Part shown: positions 34,354 to 42,297 of the stretch, piece by piece | Layout of the letters: each line of letters starts with the position of its first letter | Position numbering within the stretch: the stretch's first letter is position 1 | Origin: Mitsuaria sp. 7 | GTDB lineage: Bacteria; Pseudomonadota; Gammaproteobacteria; Burkholderiales; Burkholderiaceae_C | Length of the DNA: 64,000 bases | Assembly (NCBI RefSeq): GCF_001653795.1 | Contig: NZ_CP011514.1 | Span: forward strand, 3,924,279 to 3,988,278 | Direction of reading: 5' to 3' | Translations under genes and position numbers: made by a program | The notes under the pieces: generated by a model | What the model was told of the DNA's origin: nothing | Databases searched by the model: none | Seen by the model: only the letters and a program-made list of their open reading frames with translations

Positions 34354-34511
34354 GACCCGCTTTATACGCCGTGCGTATGGGCGCTGTGCAAGCCGGACCG
34401 GTTCCCGCGACAGCCCTGGACAAGAAGAATGCGGGTCATTCGGCGCTCAAGCGCCCCCTGCTCCACCCTCTTCTCCTTCACGCCATCTTGAACCATCCTC
34501 CGGGAGCCGCG

Positions 34512-35729
34512 ATGTCCAGCCTTCCCATGCCATCCAACGCCGCCACCGCCGCGCCGCGCGATGCCACCACACCGTCCGCACCGTTGATCGTGCTGCTGGC
34601 GGCGTCGGCGGGTCTCGGCGCCGCGTCGCTGTATTACAGCCAACCGATCCTGGCCCCGCTGGCCGAGGACCTGCACGCCTCGACGGCCGGCATCGGCGCG
34701 GTGCCGATGCTGACGCAGCTCGGCTACGCGGCCGGCATCCTGCTGCTGACGCCGCTGGGCGACCGCTTCGACCGCCGCAAGGTGATCCTCACCAAGTTCG
34801 TGCTGCTGATCGCCACGCTGCTGCTGTGTGCGTTCGCGCCGGGCTTCGCGCCCTTCCTCGTGGCCAGCGCCGTGCTGGGCCTGACGGCCACGCTGGCGCA
34901 GGACGTCGTGCCGATGGCCGCGACCTTGAGCCCCGCCGAGCACCGCGGCCGAATCGTCGGCCAGGTGATGACCGGGCTGCTGCTCGGCATCCTGCTGTCG
35001 CGCGTGATGAGCGGCGTGATCGCGCAGGCGTTCGGATGGCGCTGGGTCTACGGCCTGGCGGCGACGGCGCTGACGATCACGGGGCTGGCCAGCTGGCGCT
35101 GGCTGCCGTCGTCACCGCCGGCAATGCGCACGACGTATGGCGCGCTGCTGCGCTCGCTTGGCGGGCTGTGGAAGACGCTGCCGACGCTGCGTCGCGCCGC
35201 GATCGCGCAGGCGCTGCTGGCGGTGGCGTTCAGCGCCTTCTGGTCGACCCTCGCAGTGATGCTGCACGAGCGCTTCGGGCTTGGCAGCGCGGTATCGGGC
35301 GCATTCGGCCTGGCGGGTGCTGCGGGCGCGCTCGCCGCGCCGCTGGCAGGTCGTTTCGCTGACAGGCGCGGCCCCGGTGTGGTGACCAAGCTCGGCTCGC
35401 TCCTCGTGGCGCTGTCCTTCGCGGTGATGTCGGTAACGGCATGGCTGGACCGCGGTGCGGCCATCGTCGTGCTGGTGGTGCTCGCCATCGTCTTCGACTT
35501 CGGCGTGCAGGCCGCGCTGGTCGCGCACCAGACGATCGTCTACAGCCTGGACCCCGCGGCGCGCAGCCGCCTCAACGCGCTGCTGTTCACGGGCATGTTC
35601 ATCGGCATGGCGACCGGCGCCGCGTTGGGCAGCGTGCTGCTGACCCACTGGGGCTGGATCGGCGTGACGGGACTGGCGACGGTGGCGAGCGCCGCGGCGC
35701 TGGTGGTGCGGCTCGGCGCCGACGAGTGA
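34512..35729 (+). CDS. MFS transporter (drug/H+ antiporter type)
   Basis: A 405-residue protein with 12 predicted membrane helices. Motif A is LTPLGDRFDRRKVIL near residue 80 and a second copy, APLAGRFADRRGPGV, is near 280. The shape matches the YdhC/YajR-like exporter group often placed next to a LysR regulator. Efflux is therefore likely, with the compound unknown. The ATG at 34512 has GGGAG upstream; a longer frame from 34371 has no membrane-protein character. The LysR gene is divergent. Confidence 0.85.
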   Translation: MSSLPMPSNAATAAPRDATTPSAPLIVLLAASAGLGAASLYYSQPILAPLAEDLHASTAGIGAVPMLTQLGYAAGILLLTPLGDRFDRRKVILTKFVLLIATLLLCAFAPGFAPFLVASAVLGLTATLAQDVVPMAATLSPAEHRGRIVGQVMTGLLLGILLSRVMSGVIAQAFGWRWVYGLAATALTITGLASWRWLPSSPPAMRTTYGALLRSLGGLWKTLPTLRRAAIAQALLAVAFSAFWSTLAVMLHERFGLGSAVSGAFGLAGAAGALAAPLAGRFADRRGPGVVTKLGSLLVALSFAVMSVTAWLDRGAAIVVLVVLAIVFDFGVQAALVAHQTIVYSLDPAARSRLNALLFTGMFIGMATGAALGSVLLTHWGWIGVTGLATVASAAALVVRLGADE

Positions 35730-35835
35730 CGCGGGAAGACTCGGGCGAGTCAGGTAAGTTCAGTCGCCCCGCCTCTGGAAGCTCATGGTGGGAAGGACAG
35801 TCGGCGGGGACGCGCAGTATCGCGAGCTTCCCGCT

Positions 35836-36414
35836 TCAGACGCCGTGCCGCTTGAAAAGGCCGGGGTAGTCGAGCACGAGCAGGTCGTCATCCACCGGCA
35901 GATCGGCGGTGAAGCCGGAGCCGTCCAGCGACTCGAAGCGATAGCGCCGATCGTCGAGTCGCGTATAGGCCTGCGCCTGCGCGCGCACGGTCAGCGTGGT
36001 GCCGTCGACCCAGGCCATGCGGAACTCGCGTCGTTCACCGATGGCCAACGAGACGCGTCGGATCGGAAAGCTGTTGGTGAACGGCGTGGGCCAGATGTCG
36101 ATGTCCAGGCATCCGTCGAGATCAGCAAGTGCCCGGCCCTCGCCGTCCTGCCAGTGGCCACCGCCATCGGTCTTCAGCTGCATCGAGCGAATCGAGGCGC
36201 CCTCGCCATCGATGAGCGATAACGCCGCTTCGCGCAATCGCCAACGCTCATCCCAGTCGAGACGATAGGCGAGTCGAAACGACCCAGCTTCCTCGTCGAT
36301 GGCGATCACGACGCCGTCGGCGTGTCCGTCGGAGAGCCGCATGTGCTCGATGCCCACGCCGGGTTGCGCGGCATTCCACAGCGGGATCCAGCAGACGGTG
36401 CGAGGCAGAGGCAT
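35836..36414 (-). CDS. Putative glycolipid-binding (PF06475) protein
   Basis: The 192-residue protein matches the DUF1089/glycolipid-binding family by its central phrase LDIDIWPTPFTNSFPIRR, a two-repeat hot-dog-like beta structure, and the late LPVDDDLLVLDYPGLF ending. There is no signal peptide. The start MPLPRTV is backed by AAGGAG. Family function is not settled. It lies just downstream, in the same direction, of the small secreted protein and VOC genes. Confidence 0.75.
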   Translation of the reverse strand: MPLPRTVCWIPLWNAAQPGVGIEHMRLSDGHADGVVIAIDEEAGSFRLAYRLDWDERWRLREAALSLIDGEGASIRSMQLKTDGGGHWQDGEGRALADLDGCLDIDIWPTPFTNSFPIRRVSLAIGERREFRMAWVDGTTLTVRAQAQAYTRLDDRRYRFESLDGSGFTADLPVDDDLLVLDYPGLFKRHGV

Positions 36415-36431
36415 GACGGGCTCCTTGATTG

Positions 36432-36821
36432 CTACTTCGCCCACGCCGGCTTGCGCGTCGTCGCGCAGAAGCGCTTCGCCTCGTCCTTGCCCATGGGCTC
36501 CACCTGCGGGTCCAGTGGCTGAAGCACTGCCATCACGGCGGGATCGCCGCGGTACTTCTTCTTCAACGCGGCCAGGCGCGCATCAGTGCCGGGACAGCTC
36601 TGGCACATGCCCCACTCGATGTCCCGTTGGCGCTCCGCATCGCCTTCCCCCGGCTCGCCGAGCCAGTGCGTGCAGGCCCCGTGTCGTTCGACGAGCGCCG
36701 TCACCTCCACCGGGAACGCCGAGGGGGCGGCCGAAGCGGTCAGCGACAACAACGCGACGAGGCACGCCATCGCGCCGCGTCCGACGAGCCGCTGGAACGA
36801 AGAATCGCCGGAGACTTTCAA
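36432..36821 (-). CDS. Exported hypothetical protein, 129 aa
   Basis: Not recognised. It has a Sec-type signal (residues 15-33, ending ASA) and a mature part of about 95 residues with Cys in ACTHW and in the CxxC pair GMCQSCPG, plus a later single Cys, so a disulfide or metal role is possible. It overlaps the VOC gene upstream by 4 bp (ATGA), indicating translational coupling, and the glycolipid-binding protein gene follows after 17 bp. Confidence 0.6.
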   Translation of the reverse strand: MKVSGDSSFQRLVGRGAMACLVALLSLTASAAPSAFPVEVTALVERHGACTHWLGEPGEGDAERQRDIEWGMCQSCPGTDARLAALKKKYRGDPAVMAVLQPLDPQVEPMGKDEAKRFCATTRKPAWAK

Positions 36822-37228
36822 GCGCCCTCCGACGGCGACGGCTCCGCCTCATGACACACCACGCACAGCTTGTTCCCATCCGGATCGCGGAAGTAGGCGC
36901 CGTAGTAGTTCGGATGGTATTGGGGCCGCAGGCCGGGCGCGCCTTCGCAGGTCCCGCCGTGGGCGATTGCCGCGGCATGGACCTCGTCGACCATCGCACG
37001 CGAGGCCGCCATGAACGCGGTCATCTGGCCGTTGCCGAAACAGGCCTCGCCTTCGAGCGGGCGTCCGATCAGGAACAGCGGTCGCACGGTCTGCGCGGAC
37101 TGCCAGCCCGCCCGCGGATAAGCCGGATCGACGAAGCGCTGCGGCTGCTTCAGCGCCGCCATCACCGGCGTGTAGAACGCCAGCGCCCGGTCGAAGTCGG
37201 TGATGCCGACGAAGAGGTGAGAGAACAT
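36818..37228 (-). CDS. VOC-family (glyoxalase-like) protein
   Basis: A 136-residue protein with two beta-alpha-beta-beta-beta repeats: FSHLFVGITDFDRALAFY at the N-terminus and YYGAYFRDPDGNKLCVVCH at the C-terminus, the usual vicinal-oxygen-chelate pattern. The metal ligands would be His4 and residues in the second half. The reaction cannot be assigned. It is preceded 13 bp upstream by the LysE-type exporter and overlaps the next gene by 4 bp, so these genes form one operon. Confidence 0.8.
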   Translation of the reverse strand: MFSHLFVGITDFDRALAFYTPVMAALKQPQRFVDPAYPRAGWQSAQTVRPLFLIGRPLEGEACFGNGQMTAFMAASRAMVDEVHAAAIAHGGTCEGAPGLRPQYHPNYYGAYFRDPDGNKLCVVCHEAEPSPSEGA

Positions 37229-37241
37229 CGCTGCGCCTCCT

Positions 37242-37886
37242 TCACTGCGTCCGGCCGCGCCAGCCGATCAGGCTGACGCCCAGCGCGACGAAGCACGCGC
37301 CGAAGGTCCGGTTCATGATCTTCACGCGCGACGGCGCCGCGAGGCCGCGCCGCAGCGCCCGCGCGAGCAGCACATAGAACGCGTGCGCCAGCACCGCGCA
37401 GGAGGAGAAGGTCACCGTCAGCACGACGAAGTCGCGCAGCGCCGACTCCGGGTGGTTCATGAACTGCGGGAACAGGGCGGTGAAGAACAGGATCGCTTTC
37501 GGATTCGTCAGCGCGACCATGATGCCGCGCAGGAACAGCGCCCGGCGCGACAGGCCGGCCACCTCCGCGGCGGCCGCATCGCCCGTGGCCATGGCCATCC
37601 GCGCGCCTTGACGCCATTGCTTGATGCCCAGCCAGATCAGGTAGCAGGCGCCGAGCAGCTTCACGACCAGGAAGGCCTGCGCCGAGGTGCTCAGCAGCAC
37701 GCCCAGTCCCGCCGTCGTCGCCGCGGACACGGCCAGCAGCCCGATCGCATTGCCCAGCGAGCCGACCATCGCACGTCGGGGCCCGACGCTGAGCGAGTTC
37801 GAGATCGCCATCAGCACCGCCGGCCCCGGCGTGAACGTGACGAACAGCGCCACACTGACAAAGCCCAACCAGCTGGTCACATCCAC
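37242..37886 (-). CDS. LysE-family amino-acid exporter
   Basis: The 214-residue membrane protein has six predicted helices, with the LysE/RhtB signature FTPGPAVLMAISNSLSVGPRRAMVGSLGN split over residues 16-45. It should export an amino acid or a homoserine-lactone-like compound. I set the start at the GTG at 37886, 6 bp after GGGAG; a second GTG two codons on is possible. It is the first gene of the exporter-VOC-small secreted-glycolipid-binding unit. Confidence 0.82.
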   Translation of the reverse strand: MDVTSWLGFVSVALFVTFTPGPAVLMAISNSLSVGPRRAMVGSLGNAIGLLAVSAATTAGLGVLLSTSAQAFLVVKLLGACYLIWLGIKQWRQGARMAMATGDAAAAEVAGLSRRALFLRGIMVALTNPKAILFFTALFPQFMNHPESALRDFVVLTVTFSSCAVLAHAFYVLLARALRRGLAAPSRVKIMNRTFGACFVALGVSLIGWRGRTQ

Positions 37887-37985
37887 ACCGATCTCCCTAG
37901 CGCACGACACAGAAGGGACCGATGTTAGCGGTCGCGGCTTCAGGGCTAGGATCGTCCGATCGATCACCCCTGCCCGGGAGTCCCC

Positions 37986-38399
37986 ATGCGATCCGTCTTC
38001 CACCTGGCCTACCACGTGCGCGACCTCGACGACGCCCGCGCCTTCTACGGCGGCGTGCTCGGCTGCGAGGAGGGCCGCAGCACCGACACCTGGGTCGACT
38101 TCGACTTCTTCGGCCACCAGATCTCGCTGCACCTCGGCGAGCCGTTCAGGACGGGCAACACCGGGAAGGTCGGCGACCACATGGTCCCGATGCCGCACCT
38201 CGGCGTGATCCTCGCGATGCCGGACTGGCGCGCGCTCGCGGACCGGCTGGAGACGCACGGCATCGAGTTCGTGCTCAAGCCCAGCATCCGCTTCGCCGGC
38301 CAGCCCGGCGAGCAGGCGACGATGTTCTTCCTCGACCCCTCGGGCAATCCGATCGAGGTCAAGGGCTTCGCATCCACGGACGGGATTTTCGCGACCTGA
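37986..38399 (+). CDS. VOC-family protein (glyoxalase/dioxygenase superfamily)
   Basis: A 137-residue protein with the VOC signatures FHLAYHVRDLDDARAFYGGVLG and MFFLDPSGNPIEVKGF; the His near residue 6 and Glu near 128 are probable metal ligands. It has GGGAG just upstream of its ATG. It differs from the VOC gene at 36818, so they are not recent duplicates. It is transcribed away from the exporter unit and toward the TlpA-like gene. Confidence 0.82.
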   Translation: MRSVFHLAYHVRDLDDARAFYGGVLGCEEGRSTDTWVDFDFFGHQISLHLGEPFRTGNTGKVGDHMVPMPHLGVILAMPDWRALADRLETHGIEFVLKPSIRFAGQPGEQATMFFLDPSGNPIEVKGFASTDGIFAT

Positions 38400-38449
38400 A
38401 CGGTTCCGATGACTGACCGCTCGAGAACGCGCGCACCGGACGACCCTCG

Positions 38450-39253
38450 ATGAACGAGGCCGTCGCCATCGGACCCCTGGTGCTGCCTTGGGCGTTCCTG
38501 CACCTGTGCGTGGCGGTGGCCGCGTCGCTGGTGATCGCCACCTTCCTCGCGCGCAGGCGCGGGCAGGACGCGGGACCGCTGCTGTGGCGCAGCCTCTGGG
38601 TCGCCATCGTGTTCGCGCGGCTCGGTTTCCTCTACCAGTACAAGGAGCTGTACGTCGAGCACCCGCTCAGCATCCTCAACCTGCGCGACGGTGGCTGGTC
38701 GCCCGAGATCGGCATCATCGCGATGTGGATGTATGCGACCTTCCAGCTGCGGAACGTGCCGGCGATGCGGCTCTCGGCGAGCGTACCGCTGGCGCTGGGC
38801 ACGGCGATCGTGATCGCGGGGCAGATCCAGCTCGCCATGCGGCCTGCGACCGAACCGCTGCCGACACTGAGCTTCCAGCAATTGAACGGCGACGCCATCG
38901 ATCTCGCCGCGCTGCGCGGGAGGCCCGTGCTGATCAACCTGTGGGCGACCTGGTGCGGACCCTGCATCCGCGAGATGCCGATGCTCGCGCAGGCGCAGCG
39001 CGACCGACCCGACGTGCGCTTCGTCTTCATCAACCAGGGCGAGGACGCGGCCCACGTCGCGAAGTGGCTGGGCCAGCAACGCCTGACCCTGAGCAACGTC
39101 GCCATCGACGAACGTCGTCAGGCCAGCGCGGTGTTCAAGCAGGTGGGATATCCCACCACCCTGCTCTTCGACGCATCGGGGAAGCTCGTCGGCAAGCGCA
39201 CCGGAGAACTGTCGCAGCCGGCGTTGGAAGCGATGTTGAGGCAGCTGCGATGA
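38450..39253 (+). CDS. TlpA-like thiol-disulfide reductase with an Lgt-like membrane domain
   Basis: A 267-residue protein. The first 125 residues hold about four membrane helices whose phrasing (FARLGFLYQYKEL, LRDGGWSPEIG) recalls the prolipoprotein diacylglyceryl transferase family. The rest is a thioredoxin fold with NLWATWCGPCIREMPML (CxxC near residue 165) and the cis-Pro loop VGYPTTLLF. It should reduce disulfides in the periplasm, with the active domain outside. Lgt-active residues are not apparent, so the head is likely only a membrane anchor or an unexplained fusion. Confidence 0.75.
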   Translation: MNEAVAIGPLVLPWAFLHLCVAVAASLVIATFLARRRGQDAGPLLWRSLWVAIVFARLGFLYQYKELYVEHPLSILNLRDGGWSPEIGIIAMWMYATFQLRNVPAMRLSASVPLALGTAIVIAGQIQLAMRPATEPLPTLSFQQLNGDAIDLAALRGRPVLINLWATWCGPCIREMPMLAQAQRDRPDVRFVFINQGEDAAHVAKWLGQQRLTLSNVAIDERRQASAVFKQVGYPTTLLFDASGKLVGKRTGELSQPALEAMLRQLR

Positions 39254-39292
39254 CGCCGACCGGCACAGATCGATCCGACGCGCGTGTCGTTC

Positions 39293-39874
39293 TCACAGAC
39301 GCAAGCCGAGCCAGATGACCGTCTTCGTCGATGCGGCCACGACCGGCGTCAGCAACTTGACCCACAACGAGCCTTCTCCGAGTTCATCGGCGAAGGCATC
39401 GCAATGCTCCCGCTCCTCGGCCACGATCGCGCCGATGGCACTGACAGCCGCTTCATCGTTGCCTTGCAGACACGCGACCTGGGCGTCGAGATGCGTCAGC
39501 ACGACCCGCTCGACGGCGACCGTCGTCGCCGCGATCGCCCGGCGGCCGAGCAGACCGGTCACGAGACCTAGGACGACGCCGCCGAGAGCACACGGCCAGT
39601 AGCTGCGGCAGCGCGGTCGTCCTCGTCGCTGCAGCTCGCCCCAGAAGATCGCCCGGTGACCCTCTTCATGCGCCTTGAAATCGCGCAACGCGGGGAGCAT
39701 CGAGCGTGCCGTGACACGCGCCATCAGGATCTGCCCCGCGTAGATGTGCACGGCGCCGTGCTCCCCCGCATGGTTGACCTTCAGGAAGCGATCGCCGAGC
39801 GTTTCGCCGTCGCGCAAGGAGACAACAGTGAGATCCATCCGGCGAGTGTCGCGCACGCCCGGTGACGCCGTCAT
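39293..39874 (-). CDS. coq7: COQ7-like demethoxyubiquinone hydroxylase family protein
   Basis: The 193-residue protein has ferritin-like di-iron motifs: FLKVNHAGEHGAVHIY near residue 25, FKAHEEGHRAIF near 62, AVERVVLTHLD near 115, and IVAEEREHCDAFADEL near 145. A hydrophobic pair lies at LGGVVLGLVTGLLG. COQ7 hydroxylates demethoxyubiquinone in ubiquinone synthesis. The start at 39874 has GGAG about 9 bp upstream. It is shorter than typical and may be a paralogue. The convergent TlpA-like gene ends 39 bp away. Confidence 0.7.
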   Translation of the reverse strand: MTASPGVRDTRRMDLTVVSLRDGETLGDRFLKVNHAGEHGAVHIYAGQILMARVTARSMLPALRDFKAHEEGHRAIFWGELQRRGRPRCRSYWPCALGGVVLGLVTGLLGRRAIAATTVAVERVVLTHLDAQVACLQGNDEAAVSAIGAIVAEEREHCDAFADELGEGSLWVKLLTPVVAASTKTVIWLGLRL

Positions 39875-39948
39875 GCGCGGTTTCTCCAGGGTCTGGTGGA
39901 TTCGACCCGCCGCGTAACATCCGGCGAGTCCCTGCCCGCTCACGCCCC

Positions 39949-40386
39949 ATGACCGCCTTCACCACCGCCGCCTTCGACGATCCCAAGCCGGGTCTGGCCG
40001 CCCTGGTCGACGCCGGTCTCGACCAGCACAACGAGGCCTTCGGCGATCACGGCGCCTTCGACGGTCAGCATGGCCTGTCGAGCGCCGCCTACGACGCCGG
40101 CGGCCGCGTGATCGGCGGCGCGGTCGGGCGCACGCTGGGGCGCTGCTGCGAGCTCAAGCAGCTCTGGGTCGATGCGGCGCATCGCGGTGCCGGCGTCGGT
40201 GGCGCCGTCGTCCGCGCCTTCGAGCAGCGCGCGATCGGGCGCGGCTGCGACACCTTCTACCTCAGCACCTTCAGCTTCCAGGCCCGCCCGTTCTATGAGC
40301 GCCTCGGCTACGCGGTGCAACTGGAGATCCCAGGCCACGGCGTGGCGGGCTCCAAGTTCTTCATGGTGAAGAAGCTGCCCGGCTGA
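39949..40386 (+). CDS. GNAT family N-acetyltransferase
   Basis: A 145-residue GNAT protein. The acetyl-CoA loop is LKQLWVDAAHRGAGVGGAVV near residue 67, and QARPFYERLGYAV near 112 is the usual C-terminal motif. It has an intervening hydrophobic beta strand and no signal peptide. The substrate is unknown. The ATG at 39949 is chosen because the longer frame upstream overlaps the coq7-like start. It stands alone between divergent and downstream genes. Confidence 0.8.
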   Translation: MTAFTTAAFDDPKPGLAALVDAGLDQHNEAFGDHGAFDGQHGLSSAAYDAGGRVIGGAVGRTLGRCCELKQLWVDAAHRGAGVGGAVVRAFEQRAIGRGCDTFYLSTFSFQARPFYERLGYAVQLEIPGHGVAGSKFFMVKKLPG

Positions 40387-40461
40387 TCGCGGCTGCGCGG
40401 CGCCACATCAGCAGGGACGGGCACGCGGGCCGGCGGGCACGCACCTTGCCGCCATCCCGGC

Positions 40462-41100
40462 ATGAACACCCCTACCCGCACCGTCCATCTCTACCTCTTC
40501 GAAGGCTTCGCCGACTGGGAGGCCGCCTATGCGGTCGCGGGCATCAACACGCCCGAATTCCAGAAGACGCCCGGCGACTGGCAGGTGAAGACCGTCGCCG
40601 CCGCCGGCGCCAATTTGACGCGCTCGATGGGCGGCCTGTCGGTGATGCCCGACATCCGCCTGTCGACGCTGTTCCCCGACGACAGCGAGCTGCTGATCCT
40701 CCCCGGCGGCGCCGGCTGGGACAAGGGCGAGCACATGGAAGCCGCGAAGAAGGCCCAGGAGTTCCTCGACGCCGGCAAGCGGGTCGCCGCGATCTGCGGC
40801 GCGACGGCGGGCCTCGCGCGGCTCGGCGTGCTCGACGACCGGCAGCACACGAGCAATGCCTTGTCCTATCTGAAGGGCGTCGAGGAATACGCCGGCAGCG
40901 ACCGCTACGTCGACGAGCCCGTCGTGTCGGACCGCGGCCTGCTCACCGCGGGCGGCATGTCGGCGCTGGACTTCGCGCGCGCGATCTTCGAGACGCTCGA
41001 CATCTACGAGCCCGACACGCTCGAGGCCTGGTACCAGCTCAACAAGACCGGCAAGTCGGCGTACTTCGCGAAGATGGCGCAGGCGGCCGAAGGGCGCTGA
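40462..41100 (+). CDS. DJ-1/PfpI-family class I glutamine amidotransferase-like protein
   Basis: The 212-residue protein matches the DJ-1/PfpI family: LILPGGAGWDKGEHM near residue 80 and VAAICGATAGLARLGVLD near 112, where the Cys in the nucleophile elbow is residue 115. It could be a protein-repair or glyoxalase III-type enzyme. A 9-bp tandem repeat lies after its stop. It is convergent with the VWA protein gene, 24 bp away. Confidence 0.8.
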   Translation: MNTPTRTVHLYLFEGFADWEAAYAVAGINTPEFQKTPGDWQVKTVAAAGANLTRSMGGLSVMPDIRLSTLFPDDSELLILPGGAGWDKGEHMEAAKKAQEFLDAGKRVAAICGATAGLARLGVLDDRQHTSNALSYLKGVEEYAGSDRYVDEPVVSDRGLLTAGGMSALDFARAIFETLDIYEPDTLEAWYQLNKTGKSAYFAKMAQAAEGR

Positions 41101-41143
41101 GGCGGCTCAGGCGGCTCAAGCGCCTCAAGCGCCTTTGGCCGCC
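41099..41143. repeat. Five imperfect 9-bp tandem units
   Basis: GAGGCGGCT, CAGGCGGCT, CAAGCGCCT, CAAGCGCCT and TTGGCCGCC follow each other across the gap between the convergent DJ-1-like and VWA genes. The outer units can pair, so the stretch may also serve as a hairpin terminator for one or both genes. Confidence 0.4.
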
Positions 41144-42297
41144 GTCACGATGCCCTGCCCCGCCGCCCACGCACCGATGTCATCGCGGCGGATCGCCGCG
41201 GCCATCAGGCCCGGGAAGGCGTCCGGCGTGCACGCGAAGGACGGCACGCCCAGTGCCGCCAGCTTGGCCGCGAGCGGGCGGTCGTAGGCCGGCGCGCCCT
41301 CGTCGCTGAGCGCGAGCAAGGCCACGCATTGCACGCCGCTCTCGACCAGGGACGCCGCGCGGCGCAGCAGCTGCGGCTCGACGCCGCCCTCGTACAGATC
41401 GGAGATCAGCACGAAGATCGTGTTGCGCGGCTCGCGGATCAGCGATTGGCAATACGCCACCGCGCCGTTGATGTCAGTCCCGCCGCCCAGCTGGACGCCG
41501 AACAGCAGATCGACCGGATCGTCGAGCTGCTCGGTCATGTCGACGACCGCCGTGTCGAAGACGACCAGCTTCGTGCTCACCGCCGGCAGCGATGCGAGCA
41601 CCGCGCCGAAGATGCTCGAGTAGACGACCGAGTTCGCCATCGACCCGCTCTGGTCGATGCACAGCACCACCTCGCGCTGCGGACGCCGCGCCTTGCGACC
41701 GTAGCCGTGCAGCGTCTCCGGGATCACCGTGCGCAGTTCCGGCTGCCAGTGCCGCAGGTTGGCGCGTATCGTCCGGTGCCAGTCGATCTCCGACAGCCGA
41801 GGCCGGCGGTTTCGCTGGCTGCGGTCGAGCGCGCCGGTCACCGCCGCGCGCATCGGTTCCTCGAGCCGCTTCATCAACTCGTCGACGACCTGACGCACGA
41901 CGCGGCGCGCGGTGTCCTTCGTTCCCGCCGGGATCACCCGCGACAGGGCCATGAGGTTCGCGACCAGGTGCACGTCCGGCTGCACGCCTTGCAGCATCTC
42001 GGGCTGCAGCAGCATGTCGCGCAGATTCAACCGTTCCAGCGCGTCCTTCTGCATCACCTGCACGACGGAACTCGGGAAGTACTTCCGGATGTCGCCCAGC
42101 CAGCGCGCCACGCGCGGCGCCGAGTTGCCGCGACCGCCGCGGCGGTCGTCGCCCAGGCCGCCGCCGTCGCCGTACAGCGCGCTCAGCGCCTGGTCCATCT
42201 CCATCGCATCGCCGCCCAAGGCGCCGCAGCTCTCCTCGGCTTCGCCGCCTAGCACCAGGCGCCAGCGGCGCAGGCGATCCGCATCGCTCGTACTCAT
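41125..42297 (-). CDS. VWA-domain protein (CoxE-like)
   Basis: A 390-residue cytoplasmic protein. The C-terminal 190 residues form a von Willebrand A domain with a full MIDAS: VVLCIDQSGSMANS (DxSxS) near residue 215 and GGGTDINGAVAYC near 285. The N-terminal part is helical and charged. The start overlaps the DUF5682 gene stop by 4 bp. With a MoxR ATPase upstream in the same operon, it likely acts as the MoxR-dependent adaptor that grips a client through a divalent metal. It is the last gene of the five-gene unit. Confidence 0.85.
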   Translation of the reverse strand: MSTSDADRLRRWRLVLGGEAEESCGALGGDAMEMDQALSALYGDGGGLGDDRRGGRGNSAPRVARWLGDIRKYFPSSVVQVMQKDALERLNLRDMLLQPEMLQGVQPDVHLVANLMALSRVIPAGTKDTARRVVRQVVDELMKRLEEPMRAAVTGALDRSQRNRRPRLSEIDWHRTIRANLRHWQPELRTVIPETLHGYGRKARRPQREVVLCIDQSGSMANSVVYSSIFGAVLASLPAVSTKLVVFDTAVVDMTEQLDDPVDLLFGVQLGGGTDINGAVAYCQSLIREPRNTIFVLISDLYEGGVEPQLLRRAASLVESGVQCVALLALSDEGAPAYDRPLAAKLAALGVPSFACTPDAFPGLMAAAIRRDDIGAWAAGQGIVTAAKGA

